A DNA stretch of 64,000 nt from Novipirellula artificiosorum (GCF_007860135.1 NZ_SJPV01000008.1:303683-367682), one strand, 5' to 3'. Positions 1-10,131 are shown, numbered from the stretch's first letter. Translations and numbers: made by a program. Notes: generated from the sequence alone by a model not told the origin.

Positions 1-421
1 ACCGCACCTCCGTGCAACAGGCTTTCCCATGTTCGCAGCACCAGCGCGAACCGCAAGGCAGCAATCATTCGCAGCGGTTTGTCGAAAGTCCAGAGCGAAA
101 TCTCGTCACCTACCCCGCAGATGTATTGGACACCACCCGAGATGCGAGGTACAACGAGCCGCGAGCGGGCGGGGAGACCAGTATTCTAGGTGAAACGAAA
201 TTTGCAAAGTCACTCCAACTTGCCGCGCAGGCAGGGTCCCCGCCACGCGCGCCACAGCAAGGGTGAGGTCCGTAAACGCCTATTGTTCAAGTACTTAAAA
301 ATTGCACGCCCCCTCGAAAATCGGGTGGAAGCAGGGAGCCAGATCGATTTCGGTTTGCTGCTTGGATAGGTTCACCGCATTTTCATCCGTCCCGTGCGAA
401 CGACCGTTCCGTTGACCGAAC
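1..421. other. Left-edge region with no supported gene
   Basis: No convincing complete gene is seen. On the minus strand an ATG at 66-68 opens a frame that runs off the left edge after about 22 codons (start MIAALRFALVLRTWES). It could be the first part of a gene outside the window, but it is too short to support. The plus-strand frame at 12-266 has no recognisable domain and an atypical composition. The region lies downstream of the minus-strand operon that ends at 422. Confidence 0.4.
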
Positions 422-961
422 CTAGTCGTGATCGTGACCCGCATGAGCGTCATCATGAGCATGATCATGATGATGGATAATGTTCCCCGTGAACGACTTG
501 CCGTTGATCGTGAGCGAAAGATTGCCCTCGGCTCCGGAATCCATCCACTCGGCCAACGGAGGTTCGGCCGAGGTGAATCGCGACACTTTTCCGATCTCCT
601 CGTCTGGTAGCGGGTTCGCCTCGAGTTCAAACGAGCTGACTTTGCCTTTGTGTTTCAAACTGACCGTGATGCTCGGTGCATCAATCGTGACCGGTTCGAT
701 CGCAACTCCGTCAAGGACATAGACCGTGATGCCTGCGTCATCGCCAACCCATTCAGCGTGGTACTGTTCGTTGCCAAGCTCCACCAGTTCGCCACCGTGA
801 GGCCCATGTACGGGATGAGCATCGAGGTCATCGAACTCAGGCGGCCCCCCCTCGATGGTGACTGCAATCGCGGAATCTGCGTCGTCACTCGGTTGACCGC
901 AGCCCATAACAAATACAAACGAAAGGGTTAAGACCAAGGTGGTTGTCAGAGCAAATTTCAT
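422..961 (-). CDS. His-rich lipoprotein, unknown function
   Basis: A 179-residue secreted lipoprotein. The chosen start at 961 gives a textbook signal peptide (MKFALTTTLVLTLSFVFVMG followed by Cys21), and a longer in-frame reading is out of character. The mature protein begins with an acidic linker, has a beta-rich middle (SLKHKGKVSSFELEA) and ends in a tail made almost only of His, Asp and Ala from about residue 164. The tail could bind Zn, Ni or Cu, but this is inferred from composition only. It is the last gene of the ExbB/ExbD operon, 49 bases after the squalene-cyclase-like gene. Similar short proteins with a HDH tail are familiar in planctomycetes, but no function is known to me. Confidence 0.75.
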   Translation of the reverse strand: MKFALTTTLVLTLSFVFVMGCGQPSDDADSAIAVTIEGGPPEFDDLDAHPVHGPHGGELVELGNEQYHAEWVGDDAGITVYVLDGVAIEPVTIDAPSITVSLKHKGKVSSFELEANPLPDEEIGKVSRFTSAEPPLAEWMDSGAEGNLSLTINGKSFTGNIIHHHDHAHDDAHAGHDHD

Positions 962-1010
962 CGTGCCTGCTAGCGTGTTGAGGAAGAGGATCCATTTCAG
1001 CGAGAACGCC

Positions 1011-2819
1011 TTACGGACGCTGCAGCTTATTCGACCCGCGAATGGCGTGTCGGTAATAGCTTTCCAAGCATAACGCGGCCATCGATGTCGTGTACACCCT
1101 GCCTCCGTATCCACCCCAAACGCTTTGGGTCGGCCAGCGACCGTCGGGAAGCTGCGTGGACAGTAGCCTACGCTGCAGCGCCTCGTTCCACTCTTCCCAA
1201 GCATCGTCTTGCAATTGGTGCAGAGCGAGTGTTGCGTAGTACCAGTAGTAGTAGTTGTCTTGTCCGACTCCGGGTTTCTGCTGCAACAGCGACTGCTCTG
1301 CTTCGGCAATCTCCGAAGCGGTGATCGGTTGTCCGATCAGCAATCGGGTCGCGAGCGCTTCGGCCGTCATGGTTCGACTCGTTGCTTCACCCGCCCGATA
1401 GGTCGCCAATCCACCAACGCGTCCTGCACGAACACTCTTCAGGAATCGGCCGATGCCTTGTACCGATGCGGTCCCTGGCGGAATGCCTGCTCGGCTTCCC
1501 GCGTCCAAGACCATGGCTTGCCATCCGAGTTGGCTGAGATCTCCGGGGTCGTTTTCCGTATAACGCCAACCTCCCGTCGAAGGGTGCTGCATCCGCCGGG
1601 TGAACTGCATCGCTCGCCGTGCCGACTCCACTGCGGACGGATCCTGGGTGATCGCGGCCGCCTCACACATCGCCAGCGCTGCCATCCCGTGGCAGTAGTT
1701 GGCCTCGTAAATCGTGCCACCGCCGGCCAACGATCCATTTGCTTTTTGTTGCCCAATCAAATAAGCCAAGCCTCGGTAAACGTTGTCGGCATAGTCACCC
1801 TGCTGATGTGTGTTTCCAGCGCCAATCATCGTCAGCAGCGCCAATCCGGTGATCGCCGTTTCACATTGGGTTCCAGCGGCCGGACGTGCCATACCCAACG
1901 GTTGTCGTTCGACGCCTGCATCGCTGGAACGCGGATCCCACGCGCCATCGGCGCGTTGGTTGGCCGCCAAGAATTTCAATGCCGCAGCAACGGCGGCTTC
2001 TGTTTCCCATGTTCCACCCGTTTGAAGAAGCGCTTCCGTCTTCGCAGAGCCGACACGGTTGGCAAAATCGCTTTCGCGTTCCCCCGCGACCGTCGCCGGG
2101 TTGGCCGTACTCTCCACCGTGGCGGTTCGCACCGATGCTGGTTTGGCTGCAACCGATGGAGTTTGAGTGGCCGGTTCCTCCGTGGGCACTTCGGGGCGAC
2201 TTTCGACTGGATCCGTCAGTTTCGCGAACTCCGCATCAAGGGCATTGAACAAATCCTCCATGGCGGCAGGTGGTGCGGAGGCAAGCGATTCGGGAACCAC
2301 CGTTTCGCCGGCTGAAGATTCGTTGGTTACGTCGAGGGGAGATTTGACAATCGGTTCTGACGCCTCCGCAGGCGTGAGGGGGTCGGATTCCACTGACGCG
2401 ATCGCTTCGCCCTGCGTCGGTTCCAAAAGGTCTGCGATGGCCGAAAGCGGCAGCGGCGCGATGTCTGCTTCGGGCGATTCCGCAGAATGGTCCTCCATCT
2501 CCATCTCGGGATCGAAGGATGATAGAGAGATCTCATCAACGCCGACCGCATTATCCGGTTCCGTCGAACTCGACGCAGCACCACCGTTGGGCTTCGGAAT
2601 CATCGGAATCAAGATGACCAAGGCGACATGCAACGCGATCGACGTGATCAGGCAGATCACACCCGCTTGCCGGCCTTGCCGTCGTCCTCGGCGAAAGAGC
2701 CAAATGGTTGCAATCAGTAGGGTCACCGCGAGCAGCGCCACGGTATAAACCAACCGCGGATCCGCCCAAAGTGAGTTGGGGATTGCGACGACCAGAAGAG
2801 GAGAAGGATCGAGAAGCAA
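1011..2819 (-). CDS. Membrane-anchored squalene-cyclase-like repeat protein
   Basis: A 602-residue protein. Two transmembrane segments lie near the N-terminus (about residues 22-41 and 51-72), separated by an Arg-rich loop. A low-complexity Ser/Glu/Pro linker follows to about residue 265. The C-terminal half has prenyltransferase/squalene-oxidase type alpha/alpha-toroid repeats, seen as NQRADGAWDPR, GQQKANGSL, HPSTGGWRYT and QLPDGRWPT. The DxDD motif of true squalene cyclases is not seen, so an enzymatic role is doubtful and a binding or structural role is likelier. It lies 57 bases after exbD in the same operon, suggesting a shared envelope function. Confidence 0.8.
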   Translation of the reverse strand: MLLDPSPLLVVAIPNSLWADPRLVYTVALLAVTLLIATIWLFRRGRRQGRQAGVICLITSIALHVALVILIPMIPKPNGGAASSSTEPDNAVGVDEISLSSFDPEMEMEDHSAESPEADIAPLPLSAIADLLEPTQGEAIASVESDPLTPAEASEPIVKSPLDVTNESSAGETVVPESLASAPPAAMEDLFNALDAEFAKLTDPVESRPEVPTEEPATQTPSVAAKPASVRTATVESTANPATVAGERESDFANRVGSAKTEALLQTGGTWETEAAVAAALKFLAANQRADGAWDPRSSDAGVERQPLGMARPAAGTQCETAITGLALLTMIGAGNTHQQGDYADNVYRGLAYLIGQQKANGSLAGGGTIYEANYCHGMAALAMCEAAAITQDPSAVESARRAMQFTRRMQHPSTGGWRYTENDPGDLSQLGWQAMVLDAGSRAGIPPGTASVQGIGRFLKSVRAGRVGGLATYRAGEATSRTMTAEALATRLLIGQPITASEIAEAEQSLLQQKPGVGQDNYYYWYYATLALHQLQDDAWEEWNEALQRRLLSTQLPDGRWPTQSVWGGYGGRVYTTSMAALCLESYYRHAIRGSNKLQRP

Positions 2820-2876
2820 TTCGGCACCAAGTTGACGTGATGATGAGGCGTTTCGATTCGTTCGTCGCTAGCCCAA

Positions 2877-3317
2877 TCAGCGACGCATGTTGCTGCGCGC
2901 GGACAAGCCGACTTGTTCCACCCCGCTGCTACGAACCGCATGCAGCACTTCGGCAACCTGCTGAAACGAGCTTGCTCCGTCGCCTCGCACGGCGACTCGT
3001 AGCGCAGGATAGTTTGCGTGTTGGGCTCGCAGCGTCTCGCTCAGCTGTTCGAGGGTCACTGCTTGATCGTCCAACGACAAACTGCCGTCATTCCCAACCA
3101 CCACGATGCGTTCGTCGGGGACTCGCGTCATCGAACGCATTTCACCGATGGACGGCACATTGACATTGATTCGGCTCTCGGCCTCCGAAAACTTGCTGCC
3201 GACCATAAAGAAAATCACGAGCAGAAAGACAACATCGATCATCGGCGTCAAGTTGATGGTCGCCTCTTCGGTTCGTTCGCGTCGAATGGCCATGGGGACG
3301 AGGGGGTTGGAGTTCAC
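2877..3317 (-). CDS. exbD: ExbD/TolR-family proton-channel subunit
   Basis: A 146-residue inner-membrane protein. A short cytoplasmic N-terminus is followed by one transmembrane helix containing the hallmark NLTPMIDVVFLLVIFFMV, with the conserved proton-carrying Asp at about residue 28, and then a periplasmic domain of about 100 residues. With ExbB/TolQ it forms a channel that turns proton flow into mechanical work on an envelope partner. A start at 3293 (MAIRRERTEE) is an alternative that keeps all family features. It lies between the ExbB gene and the toroid-repeat gene. No TonB or TolA gene is in the window, so the energised partner is unknown. Confidence 0.92.
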   Translation of the reverse strand: MNSNPLVPMAIRRERTEEATINLTPMIDVVFLLVIFFMVGSKFSEAESRINVNVPSIGEMRSMTRVPDERIVVVGNDGSLSLDDQAVTLEQLSETLRAQHANYPALRVAVRGDGASSFQQVAEVLHAVRSSGVEQVGLSARSNMRR

Positions 3318-3367
3318 GCGTCAGCGTGTCGGGTGTCAGAGGTCACGCGGAAGCGTGAATTCCAATC

Positions 3368-4366
3368 TTAGGCTGCTCGCCTTTTTTTTGCGGCACTTCG
3401 CTGGGATCCTGAGTTTTCGAGTCCTTCGGCCGAGATGCAATCGATCACCCGTTGGCACAGCTTGTCGATTTCACCAAGGTATCGGTCCGATTTGCTACTG
3501 AAATACATGTAGGCCAAATAAGCGGGAATTGCTACGCTCAAACCACCTGCGGTGGTCATCAACGCGACACTGATTCCTGACGCCAGCATCTCGGGGCGAC
3601 CGATCGATGCTTGGCTGCTGATCGTTTCGAACGCTTCAATCATTCCTAGCACCGTCCCCAGCAGCCCGATCAGCGGTGCCACGTTGCTGATGGCATGAAA
3701 AACTCGGAGAAAGCGTTTGAGTCCGTCGGCAACGCGGTCCCCGGCGTCCATGACCGCTTGCTCGATCTCGAACATGGGACGCCCCCATCGCCGTACGGCC
3801 GCTTGAAAAACCTCGGCAACGGGACAATCAAACTCTTCACACAACTCGGTCGCTTCTTCGTAGCTAAGTTGTCCATCTTCGACGCATTCGGTAAAGCGGC
3901 GAACGAAGGGGCGTGGAATCACGCGTCCCCGACGCAGCGCCACCAACCGCTCGAGTGACAACGCGAACACGATCAGCGAGCAGATCGCTAACGGCACCAT
4001 TAACCAACCGCCCTCGGCGATCTTTGCCACAAACGCGGGTGCCTGCCACGTGGACTCGGCATCCTCGGGTTCGGCCGGTATTGGGTCGTTCGATGGAATC
4101 GTTGCCGATGCAGGGATGACGGGAATGCCACCGTCGTATTGAGGTTGTGTCGAACGGAAATTTCCCGGTTGCCCTGGGATTGGAGCCCCGGTTTGATAGC
4201 CTCGCGCCGAATTGTTTTGCGGGTATTGGGCGAAAGCCACTTGCAGGTGCGTCATCCAGACGATTGCACCGACCGCGAGAACGGCGGCAGGTATCAGACG
4301 CGACAACAGACCGGCTACATGAGTTCGCTGATGCCGTCGCAATGGGGTTTTCGTGTGATCGCTCAT
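3368..4366 (-). CDS. exbB: MotA/TolQ/ExbB proton-channel protein
   Basis: A 332-residue inner-membrane protein and partner of ExbD. The N-terminus has an extra hydrophobic segment (about residues 25-46) and a Pro/Gln-rich periplasmic stretch that ordinary ExbB lacks. The ExbB core starts near residue 118 (GGWLMVPLAICSLIVFALSLERL). A long cytoplasmic loop precedes the two conserved helices (APLIGLLGTVLGMIEAF and ISVALMTTAGGLSVAIPAYL). The C-terminus is basic (KKRRAA). The start overlaps the stop of the upstream TPR gene by 4 bases (ATGA), showing translational coupling. The extended N-terminus is frequent in planctomycete homologues, by recollection. Confidence 0.92.
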   Translation of the reverse strand: MSDHTKTPLRRHQRTHVAGLLSRLIPAAVLAVGAIVWMTHLQVAFAQYPQNNSARGYQTGAPIPGQPGNFRSTQPQYDGGIPVIPASATIPSNDPIPAEPEDAESTWQAPAFVAKIAEGGWLMVPLAICSLIVFALSLERLVALRRGRVIPRPFVRRFTECVEDGQLSYEEATELCEEFDCPVAEVFQAAVRRWGRPMFEIEQAVMDAGDRVADGLKRFLRVFHAISNVAPLIGLLGTVLGMIEAFETISSQASIGRPEMLASGISVALMTTAGGLSVAIPAYLAYMYFSSKSDRYLGEIDKLCQRVIDCISAEGLENSGSQRSAAKKRRAA

Positions 4367-6348
4367 CGTCGTAACGTTTTGTTTGAATTCGATGGTGACC
4401 CAGGTTTCGTGGGTTCGGCTGGCGCCAGTGCGGCCAATCGGCGGCTCGCCAATGCGGCATACTGGCTATCGCTATGTCGGCTCACTAATGTCGAATAGCA
4501 AACCGCGGCGTCCCGTGTCCTCCCCAATTGTTCAAAACATTTCCCCGCTTCCGCCAGCGCCGCCGCGACCCATTCGCCATCGGGGTCGATTCCCGCGACC
4601 AACCGATACGCATCGATCGCTTCGGTGTACCGCTGCTGTAGGTAAAACGTTTCACCGATCATCCACTGAGCTCGGCCACGTAGCGATGTGTCCAGTTGAC
4701 CGGTTCGGACCACCGATTCCAATTCACCACGCGCTTCGTCAAACCGCGTGCGACGAATCGACAACTCGGCTGCTAGCATTGCGACAAGCGAACGCCGGAA
4801 TCGATCTTCCCCGGCAGCCAATGCTGCTGCGGCGATTCGCTTCGACGCCCCATCAACGGTACCCAGCGACGATTCGGTTTCGGCACACCGAAGCAATGTC
4901 GCGAAATCATCGACGCCACGGTGGTCGACCAATTGGGTCCACCACCGATGGGCCTCATCGCGTTGACCCATCTGCATCAGGGCTTCGGCGAACAATCGCT
5001 CCATCGTCGCCGTTCGCGATGCATCGTCGATTTCGACCGAAGTCGACTCCGCGGCCATCGCCAAAAGCGACCATTTTTCGCCTCGACCCGCCCAACGACA
5101 GGCGGATTCGCGAGCCAACGGTCCAATCCCACTGCTCGTTGGTGGTGCCAATAAAAACGCCACGAGGCGTTCGGCATCGGCCGGGGGCAGCGCGGCTAAG
5201 ACGTCTGCGGTCGTTTGGCCCGTTTGATCCTTTTGCCCAAGCTGAAGCTGGCACGCTTCCCAGATTTCGGTATGCGATTCGTCCGACGCGATTCGCATCG
5301 CCATCGACACGAGGTTGGCATCGAGCGACTGGCCATCCTCTCGGATGATTCGCTCGACAACCCAGCGACGCACCGACGCGGGGATCTGGTCAACGGTTTG
5401 ATGGCTGTAACTCGCTACGACCTCAGCCGCCTGTGTCGATTCGGGAAAACGACGCAACAGTTCGGCGGTCACCTTGTTCTGCAGTGGCGCAGCGTCGTTC
5501 TGCATCGGTACAGCTTCGGGCAGGGCTTTCATTTGAGTCAAGCAGGTGATCCCGGCACGCAGCGAGTTGGCGGCATCCGGGTGCGTCGGAAAGGCATCGA
5601 CGAACGCCAACATGCGGTTGGCTGCTTCGATCGGCCGATCGCCAGCCAAGGCGGCCGAAAAAGCAGCCCCGAGCATTGGTTTGGCCCGTTTCTCCGATGG
5701 TGTATGCGCCATCGCCAGCTCATAAGCTTTGCTGGCAACGTCCGTTCGATTGTGATGCAAGCAATAGTCACCCAATTCCAAGCAAAGATCGACCGCCCCC
5801 TGTTTCTGCGGGACGGTCATCACCGCTGCGTCGGCCAGTGACGTCTCAAGTGCCGTGATCGCATCGTCCACTTGGTGGGTTTTGACGAATAACCAAGCGG
5901 CACTCAATCGGATCAGACTTGCTGTTTCGGCAGCCATTTGCCCCGCGGCGGGGCGATCCAATGCGGCGCAAGCGCGGCGAAAAAGGTCGCTGGCCGATTC
6001 ATGGTCGCCCAGACTTTGGGACGCACGAGCGATTTGAGCGAGCGACAAGGACAAATCGACATTGAGCGGCGCAGCTTCATCAAGTTGGCGAGCCAAGGCG
6101 GCCGCTGCGGCGGTTTCTCCCTCACGGATGTGCTGGTTTAGCTTCGCAACTTGCTCCAAAACCGACTCGGTTTCCGCGACTTCGCCCGCGCGCACACTCG
6201 TCGAGCGAGTCGCGACCATACCGGCCAACAGCAAAGTCGACCCCAGGAAAACGATGCGATAAAGCATGTTTTCGAGCGAGGCGCGTCGATGCGTTCGTAC
6301 CGGTGGGGCGAAGAAAACGTTGAATTTCATGCCTTCCAAATACCCCAT
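4363..6348 (-). CDS. Exported TPR-repeat protein
   Basis: A helical repeat protein of up to 661 residues. A signal peptide or anchor is visible at LYRIVFLGSTLLLAGMVATR. It lies 27 residues in if translation starts at 6348. Starts at 6330 and 6267 are alternatives, and no Shine-Dalgarno site decides between them. The rest is Ala/Leu-rich helix pairs typical of TPR, clearest at the C-terminus (YTEAIDAYRLVAGIDP and TRDAAVCYSTLVSRH). It probably acts as a periplasmic scaffold. It is the first gene of the ExbB-ExbD operon and overlaps exbB by 4 bases. Its role in that system is inferred from position. Confidence 0.8.
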   Translation of the reverse strand: MGYLEGMKFNVFFAPPVRTHRRASLENMLYRIVFLGSTLLLAGMVATRSTSVRAGEVAETESVLEQVAKLNQHIREGETAAAAALARQLDEAAPLNVDLSLSLAQIARASQSLGDHESASDLFRRACAALDRPAAGQMAAETASLIRLSAAWLFVKTHQVDDAITALETSLADAAVMTVPQKQGAVDLCLELGDYCLHHNRTDVASKAYELAMAHTPSEKRAKPMLGAAFSAALAGDRPIEAANRMLAFVDAFPTHPDAANSLRAGITCLTQMKALPEAVPMQNDAAPLQNKVTAELLRRFPESTQAAEVVASYSHQTVDQIPASVRRWVVERIIREDGQSLDANLVSMAMRIASDESHTEIWEACQLQLGQKDQTGQTTADVLAALPPADAERLVAFLLAPPTSSGIGPLARESACRWAGRGEKWSLLAMAAESTSVEIDDASRTATMERLFAEALMQMGQRDEAHRWWTQLVDHRGVDDFATLLRCAETESSLGTVDGASKRIAAAALAAGEDRFRRSLVAMLAAELSIRRTRFDEARGELESVVRTGQLDTSLRGRAQWMIGETFYLQQRYTEAIDAYRLVAGIDPDGEWVAAALAEAGKCFEQLGRTRDAAVCYSTLVSRHSDSQYAALASRRLAALAPAEPTKPGSPSNSNKTLRR

Positions 6349-6534
6349 TTTGCGAATTCACCGCAATCCCGTCTTTGCCGTCGACAAAGCCAAAAGGAAC
6401 GGAAAAAGCGGCAAAAACAGAGCTAGGCTCGGGGCCAGGTTTCATCTACTCTGTAAGCAGGCATTCCTCGCCATTCACGCGTTTTTTTCTTCACTTTCGT
6501 CCGTTTTCTTGATCCCGAGCAGAATACACTTCGC

Positions 6535-9500
6535 ATGCTGAAAGCACTCGAACTGGCCGGGTTCAAAAGTTTCGCGGATCGGACTCGTTTCGACTTTCCC
6601 GACGGTATCACGGTCGTTGTGGGGCCCAACGGTTCCGGAAAGTCCAATATCGTTGACGCGATCAAATGGGTCCTTGGCTCTCAAAGCGCCAAGAGTCTGC
6701 GCGGGAAGGACATGTCGGACGTCATCTTCAAAGGCTCGCAAACTCGCGGCCCCGCGGCATCGGCCGAAGCGACGATTATCTTTGACAACGCCGATGGTTC
6801 GCTGCCGGTCGACGCCCCCGAAGTCCACGTGACTCGACGCGTGTATCGTAGTGGAGAAGCGGAATATTTGATCAACAACGCCCCCGTGCGTTTGAAGGAC
6901 GTGAAGAGCCTGATTCGTGGCACTGGGATTGGTATTGATGCGTACAGTCTGATCGAACAGGGCAAAGTCGACCGGATGTTGCAGGCGAATGCCAAAGACC
7001 GCCGAGCGATTTTTGAAGAAGCTGCCGGAATCAGTCGTTTCAAGGCCAAGAAGATTGAAGCGGAACGCCGATTGGCTCGAGTCCAAACCAATCTGACTCG
7101 GCTCGGCGATATCGTCGACGAGGTGGCGTCGCGACTTCGAAGTTTGCGGAGCCAAGCGAGCAAGGCAGAACGGTATCGCCAAGCGACCGAGCGATTGAAA
7201 GAGCTCCGGACCCAAGTTGCATGGACCGATTGGGCCGATTTGAGTCGTGAGCTCGAGTCAAGCGAACAACAGCTGGCGGGTGCGATCGAAAAGCACCGAG
7301 AGCTCGAATCGTTGCGTGAACAGATGACCGAGCAGCGGCAAGCGGCCGACATGCAGTTGCAGCAAATTGCTGACGAAGCCCGTCAAGTGGAGGACAAGCG
7401 GTCAACCTCGCTTCAGCGGATCGCCGAACTCAGCGGTCGCCGCGATGCGGACGAGGCGGCGGTCGCGGATTTGCGAAGCAATGTGGCAAAATCGTTGCGG
7501 CGAGTACGACTCTTGCAATCGCAAGCGGGTTCGGCTGCGGCTGAGTTGCGAACCGCAAACGAGCGATTGGCACAGTACGAATCCGATCTTGCCCGCGTTC
7601 GCCAACGAAACAACGAAGCGGAATCCGAGCGGGATCAGGTCCAGACGGAAGTCGACCACGTGGGCCTCCGTCGGGATCAGGTTCAGCAAAAGCATCTTGC
7701 GACCGTTCGCCGAGTGGCTGACTTGGAAGCGTCGCGGCAACGAGCCGAACAACAGATCGCCGAGGTGGGTCGGCTGCTTGCCAATTTGAACAAACGCGTT
7801 GCATCCGCCAAGGTTTCCTTGGACGAAGCCGAACAGGAAGCGATCGTGACGCGGACACGAGTCGAATCGCTCGAGCTCGCGATTGAACAAGCGGCCAAGG
7901 AAGCGGAACTTGCTGACGCGAAATTGCAAGAAAGCAAACGCACGCTCGGTCGCCGCCGCGAAGAAGTGTCGGCGCTGAAGGTTCGCCTGCAAGGCGTCAG
8001 TGAACGATTAAGTGTGTTGCAGGACCTGGATCGTCGACAAGAGGGGGTCTCGGGGGGCGTCCGCAACATCTTGGACCAACTGCGGAACTCCGAGGATCCG
8101 CTCGCGAAATCCCTGCACGGGATTGTTGCCGAGTGTTTTGAAGTCGACATTCATGTGGCACCCTTGATCGATGCGGCTCTCGGGTCGCGTAGCCAATATG
8201 TGATCGTCAGCGGCGGTGAATTGCAAGACGCGATTTTGACCGGCAAATTACAAATCAACAGCCGCGTGGGTTTGATTCGGATCGATGAATTGCCCCGTCG
8301 GCGGCCAGGTGACCGGATCCGGCTCGATGGTCTAAAAGGTGTGATCGGTCGTGGCGACCGGATGATCAAGTGCGAGCCTCGGTTCGAGCCGTTGACACGG
8401 CATCTGCTCAGCAGCACTTGGTTAGTCGATTCCTTGGCGACCGCTTTGGGCTTACGGAAATTGAGCGGCGCGGGACTCCGGTTTGTCAGTGCATCGGGCG
8501 AATTGTTGGAAACCGATGGAACGATCGTCGTCGGTCCTGCCAGCACATCGACAGGGTTGGTCAGTCGCCGAAGCCAGATCACAGCGGCAGAGCAAGAGAT
8601 CAAACACTATCAGTTCCAACTCAACGAAGCCGAGAAAGAGGCCGAGCGATTGGCTTCTTTGGTCGATGATCAGGGCGCTGAACTAGGACGCATCGAGCAA
8701 CGACATCGTGGCATGATCACCGATCGAGCCGCTGCCGTTGCCGAATTGCGTCACGCGCAGGAGCGACGGCAGCAATTCCAAACGGCCCACGACGAAATCG
8801 ATGCCGAGATCGTCGCAACGCAGCAGATGCGGCAAACGTCCGAAACCGAATTCCAGTTGATGGGGAACCGGATCGCCGAGGGCCAACACCAAATTGAGAC
8901 CTTGGAAATGGAGGCGGCCGAGGTCGACGAAATGTTGTCGGGCGCCCATTCGGCTTTGCAAAATGCCACCAGCGGGGTGATGGCGATCTCAGTGGATTTG
9001 GCTCGAGCCGAACAGAAATTTGAGGCCTTGTCGACGACGATGCAGCAGCAACGTCGTGACCAGGGCGAGCGAGAAGCAGCGGTTGCCGAAGTCCGCAGCC
9101 AGGCGGAACAAGGACGGTCACGAATTCGCGATTTGACGCTTCGGATGCTTGAAGCGACCAGCCGTTTGGCGACGCTGTATTGGGAATCCGAGAATAACAC
9201 CAAGCAGTTGGCTCGCTTGGCCGAGGCGGCGGCATCCGTTCGCAGCGAGAATCGCCAGATTGTCAAAGCCAGCGAAGTTGCGATCAAGCAAACCAGTAAG
9301 GCAAGTGAAGCGGTTCATGCGATCACCTCACAGCGTGACAATGCAAAACTTCGACGGGACACTTTGGCCGATCGTCTATTAGAGGATTACGAGATTGATC
9401 TTCGTCACAGCGAGCCACCTGAAGATTTGCAAGAACCCGAAGATCGCCAATCGGTCGAGGATGAAATCGCTGGCTTGCGAACACAGTTGCAGCGGACCAC

Positions 9501-10131
9501 CTCGGTCAACATGGAGGCCCTCGAAGAACTCGAAGGTTTGCAGACGCGGTACGATGAGCTGCACGGACAGTATCAGGATTTGACTGCGGCAAAAGATTCG
9601 TTGCAACGGATCATTGGCCGGATCAATGCCGACAGCCGCCGGTTGTTTCTTGATACGCTTGAGGCGATTCGGCAAAACTTTCAAAAGCTCTATCGGAAGT
9701 CCTTTGGGGGCGGGCAGGCCGATCTGATTCTCGAAGAAGGCGAAGATCCGCTCGAAGCAGGTGTTGAGATTGTGGCCACGCCGCCCGGAAAACCGAGTTT
9801 CAGCAATTCGCTGCTTAGCGGTGGTGAGAAGGCGTTGACGGCCGTCGCGCTGTTGATGTCGATTTTCCAATATCGCCCAAGTCCGTTTTGCGTTCTGGAC
9901 GAAGTCGATGCACCCTTTGATGAGGCGAACATCGGTCGTTTTGTCACCGTGTTGAGTGAGTTCTTGGATCAATCCAAGTTTGTTGTGGTCACTCACAGCA
10001 AGAAGACGATGACCGCAGCGACAACGCTCTACGGAGTGACGATGCAAGAGTCGGGTGTCAGCAAACAGGTCTCGATCCGCTTCGAAGACGTCAGCGACGA
10101 TGGCGAAATCAGCGAAGGCGAAGCTGCCTGA
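6535..10131 (+). CDS. smc: Chromosome segregation protein SMC
   Basis: A full-length 1198-residue SMC ATPase, which organises and separates the chromosome as part of condensin. The N-terminus begins LKALELAGFKSFADRT with Walker A GPNGSGKSN at residues 30-38. Long Glu/Gln/Arg-rich coiled coils run from about 170 to 500 and from 680 to 1040 around a hinge at about 503-682. The C-terminal head carries the signature LSGGEK (1094-1099), the Walker B/D-loop FCVLDEVDAPFDEAN (about 1118-1132) and the switch His in VVTHSKKTM. The start fits the family N-terminus exactly, though no Shine-Dalgarno site is visible. It is divergent from the TPR operon. scpA and scpB are not in the window. Confidence 0.98.
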   Translation: MLKALELAGFKSFADRTRFDFPDGITVVVGPNGSGKSNIVDAIKWVLGSQSAKSLRGKDMSDVIFKGSQTRGPAASAEATIIFDNADGSLPVDAPEVHVTRRVYRSGEAEYLINNAPVRLKDVKSLIRGTGIGIDAYSLIEQGKVDRMLQANAKDRRAIFEEAAGISRFKAKKIEAERRLARVQTNLTRLGDIVDEVASRLRSLRSQASKAERYRQATERLKELRTQVAWTDWADLSRELESSEQQLAGAIEKHRELESLREQMTEQRQAADMQLQQIADEARQVEDKRSTSLQRIAELSGRRDADEAAVADLRSNVAKSLRRVRLLQSQAGSAAAELRTANERLAQYESDLARVRQRNNEAESERDQVQTEVDHVGLRRDQVQQKHLATVRRVADLEASRQRAEQQIAEVGRLLANLNKRVASAKVSLDEAEQEAIVTRTRVESLELAIEQAAKEAELADAKLQESKRTLGRRREEVSALKVRLQGVSERLSVLQDLDRRQEGVSGGVRNILDQLRNSEDPLAKSLHGIVAECFEVDIHVAPLIDAALGSRSQYVIVSGGELQDAILTGKLQINSRVGLIRIDELPRRRPGDRIRLDGLKGVIGRGDRMIKCEPRFEPLTRHLLSSTWLVDSLATALGLRKLSGAGLRFVSASGELLETDGTIVVGPASTSTGLVSRRSQITAAEQEIKHYQFQLNEAEKEAERLASLVDDQGAELGRIEQRHRGMITDRAAAVAELRHAQERRQQFQTAHDEIDAEIVATQQMRQTSETEFQLMGNRIAEGQHQIETLEMEAAEVDEMLSGAHSALQNATSGVMAISVDLARAEQKFEALSTTMQQQRRDQGEREAAVAEVRSQAEQGRSRIRDLTLRMLEATSRLATLYWESENNTKQLARLAEAAASVRSENRQIVKASEVAIKQTSKASEAVHAITSQRDNAKLRRDTLADRLLEDYEIDLRHSEPPEDLQEPEDRQSVEDEIAGLRTQLQRTTSVNMEALEELEGLQTRYDELHGQYQDLTAAKDSLQRIIGRINADSRRLFLDTLEAIRQNFQKLYRKSFGGGQADLILEEGEDPLEAGVEIVATPPGKPSFSNSLLSGGEKALTAVALLMSIFQYRPSPFCVLDEVDAPFDEANIGRFVTVLSEFLDQSKFVVVTHSKKTMTAATTLYGVTMQESGVSKQVSIRFEDVSDDGEISEGEAA

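Noticed and set aside
12..266. 84-codon plus-strand frame at the left edge
   Set aside because: No domain, no ribosome site and unlikely composition.
1209..2315. 368-codon plus-strand frame over the squalene-cyclase-like gene
   Set aside because: Rich in Arg, Cys and Ser with no domain. The minus-strand gene is supported by membrane helices and repeats.
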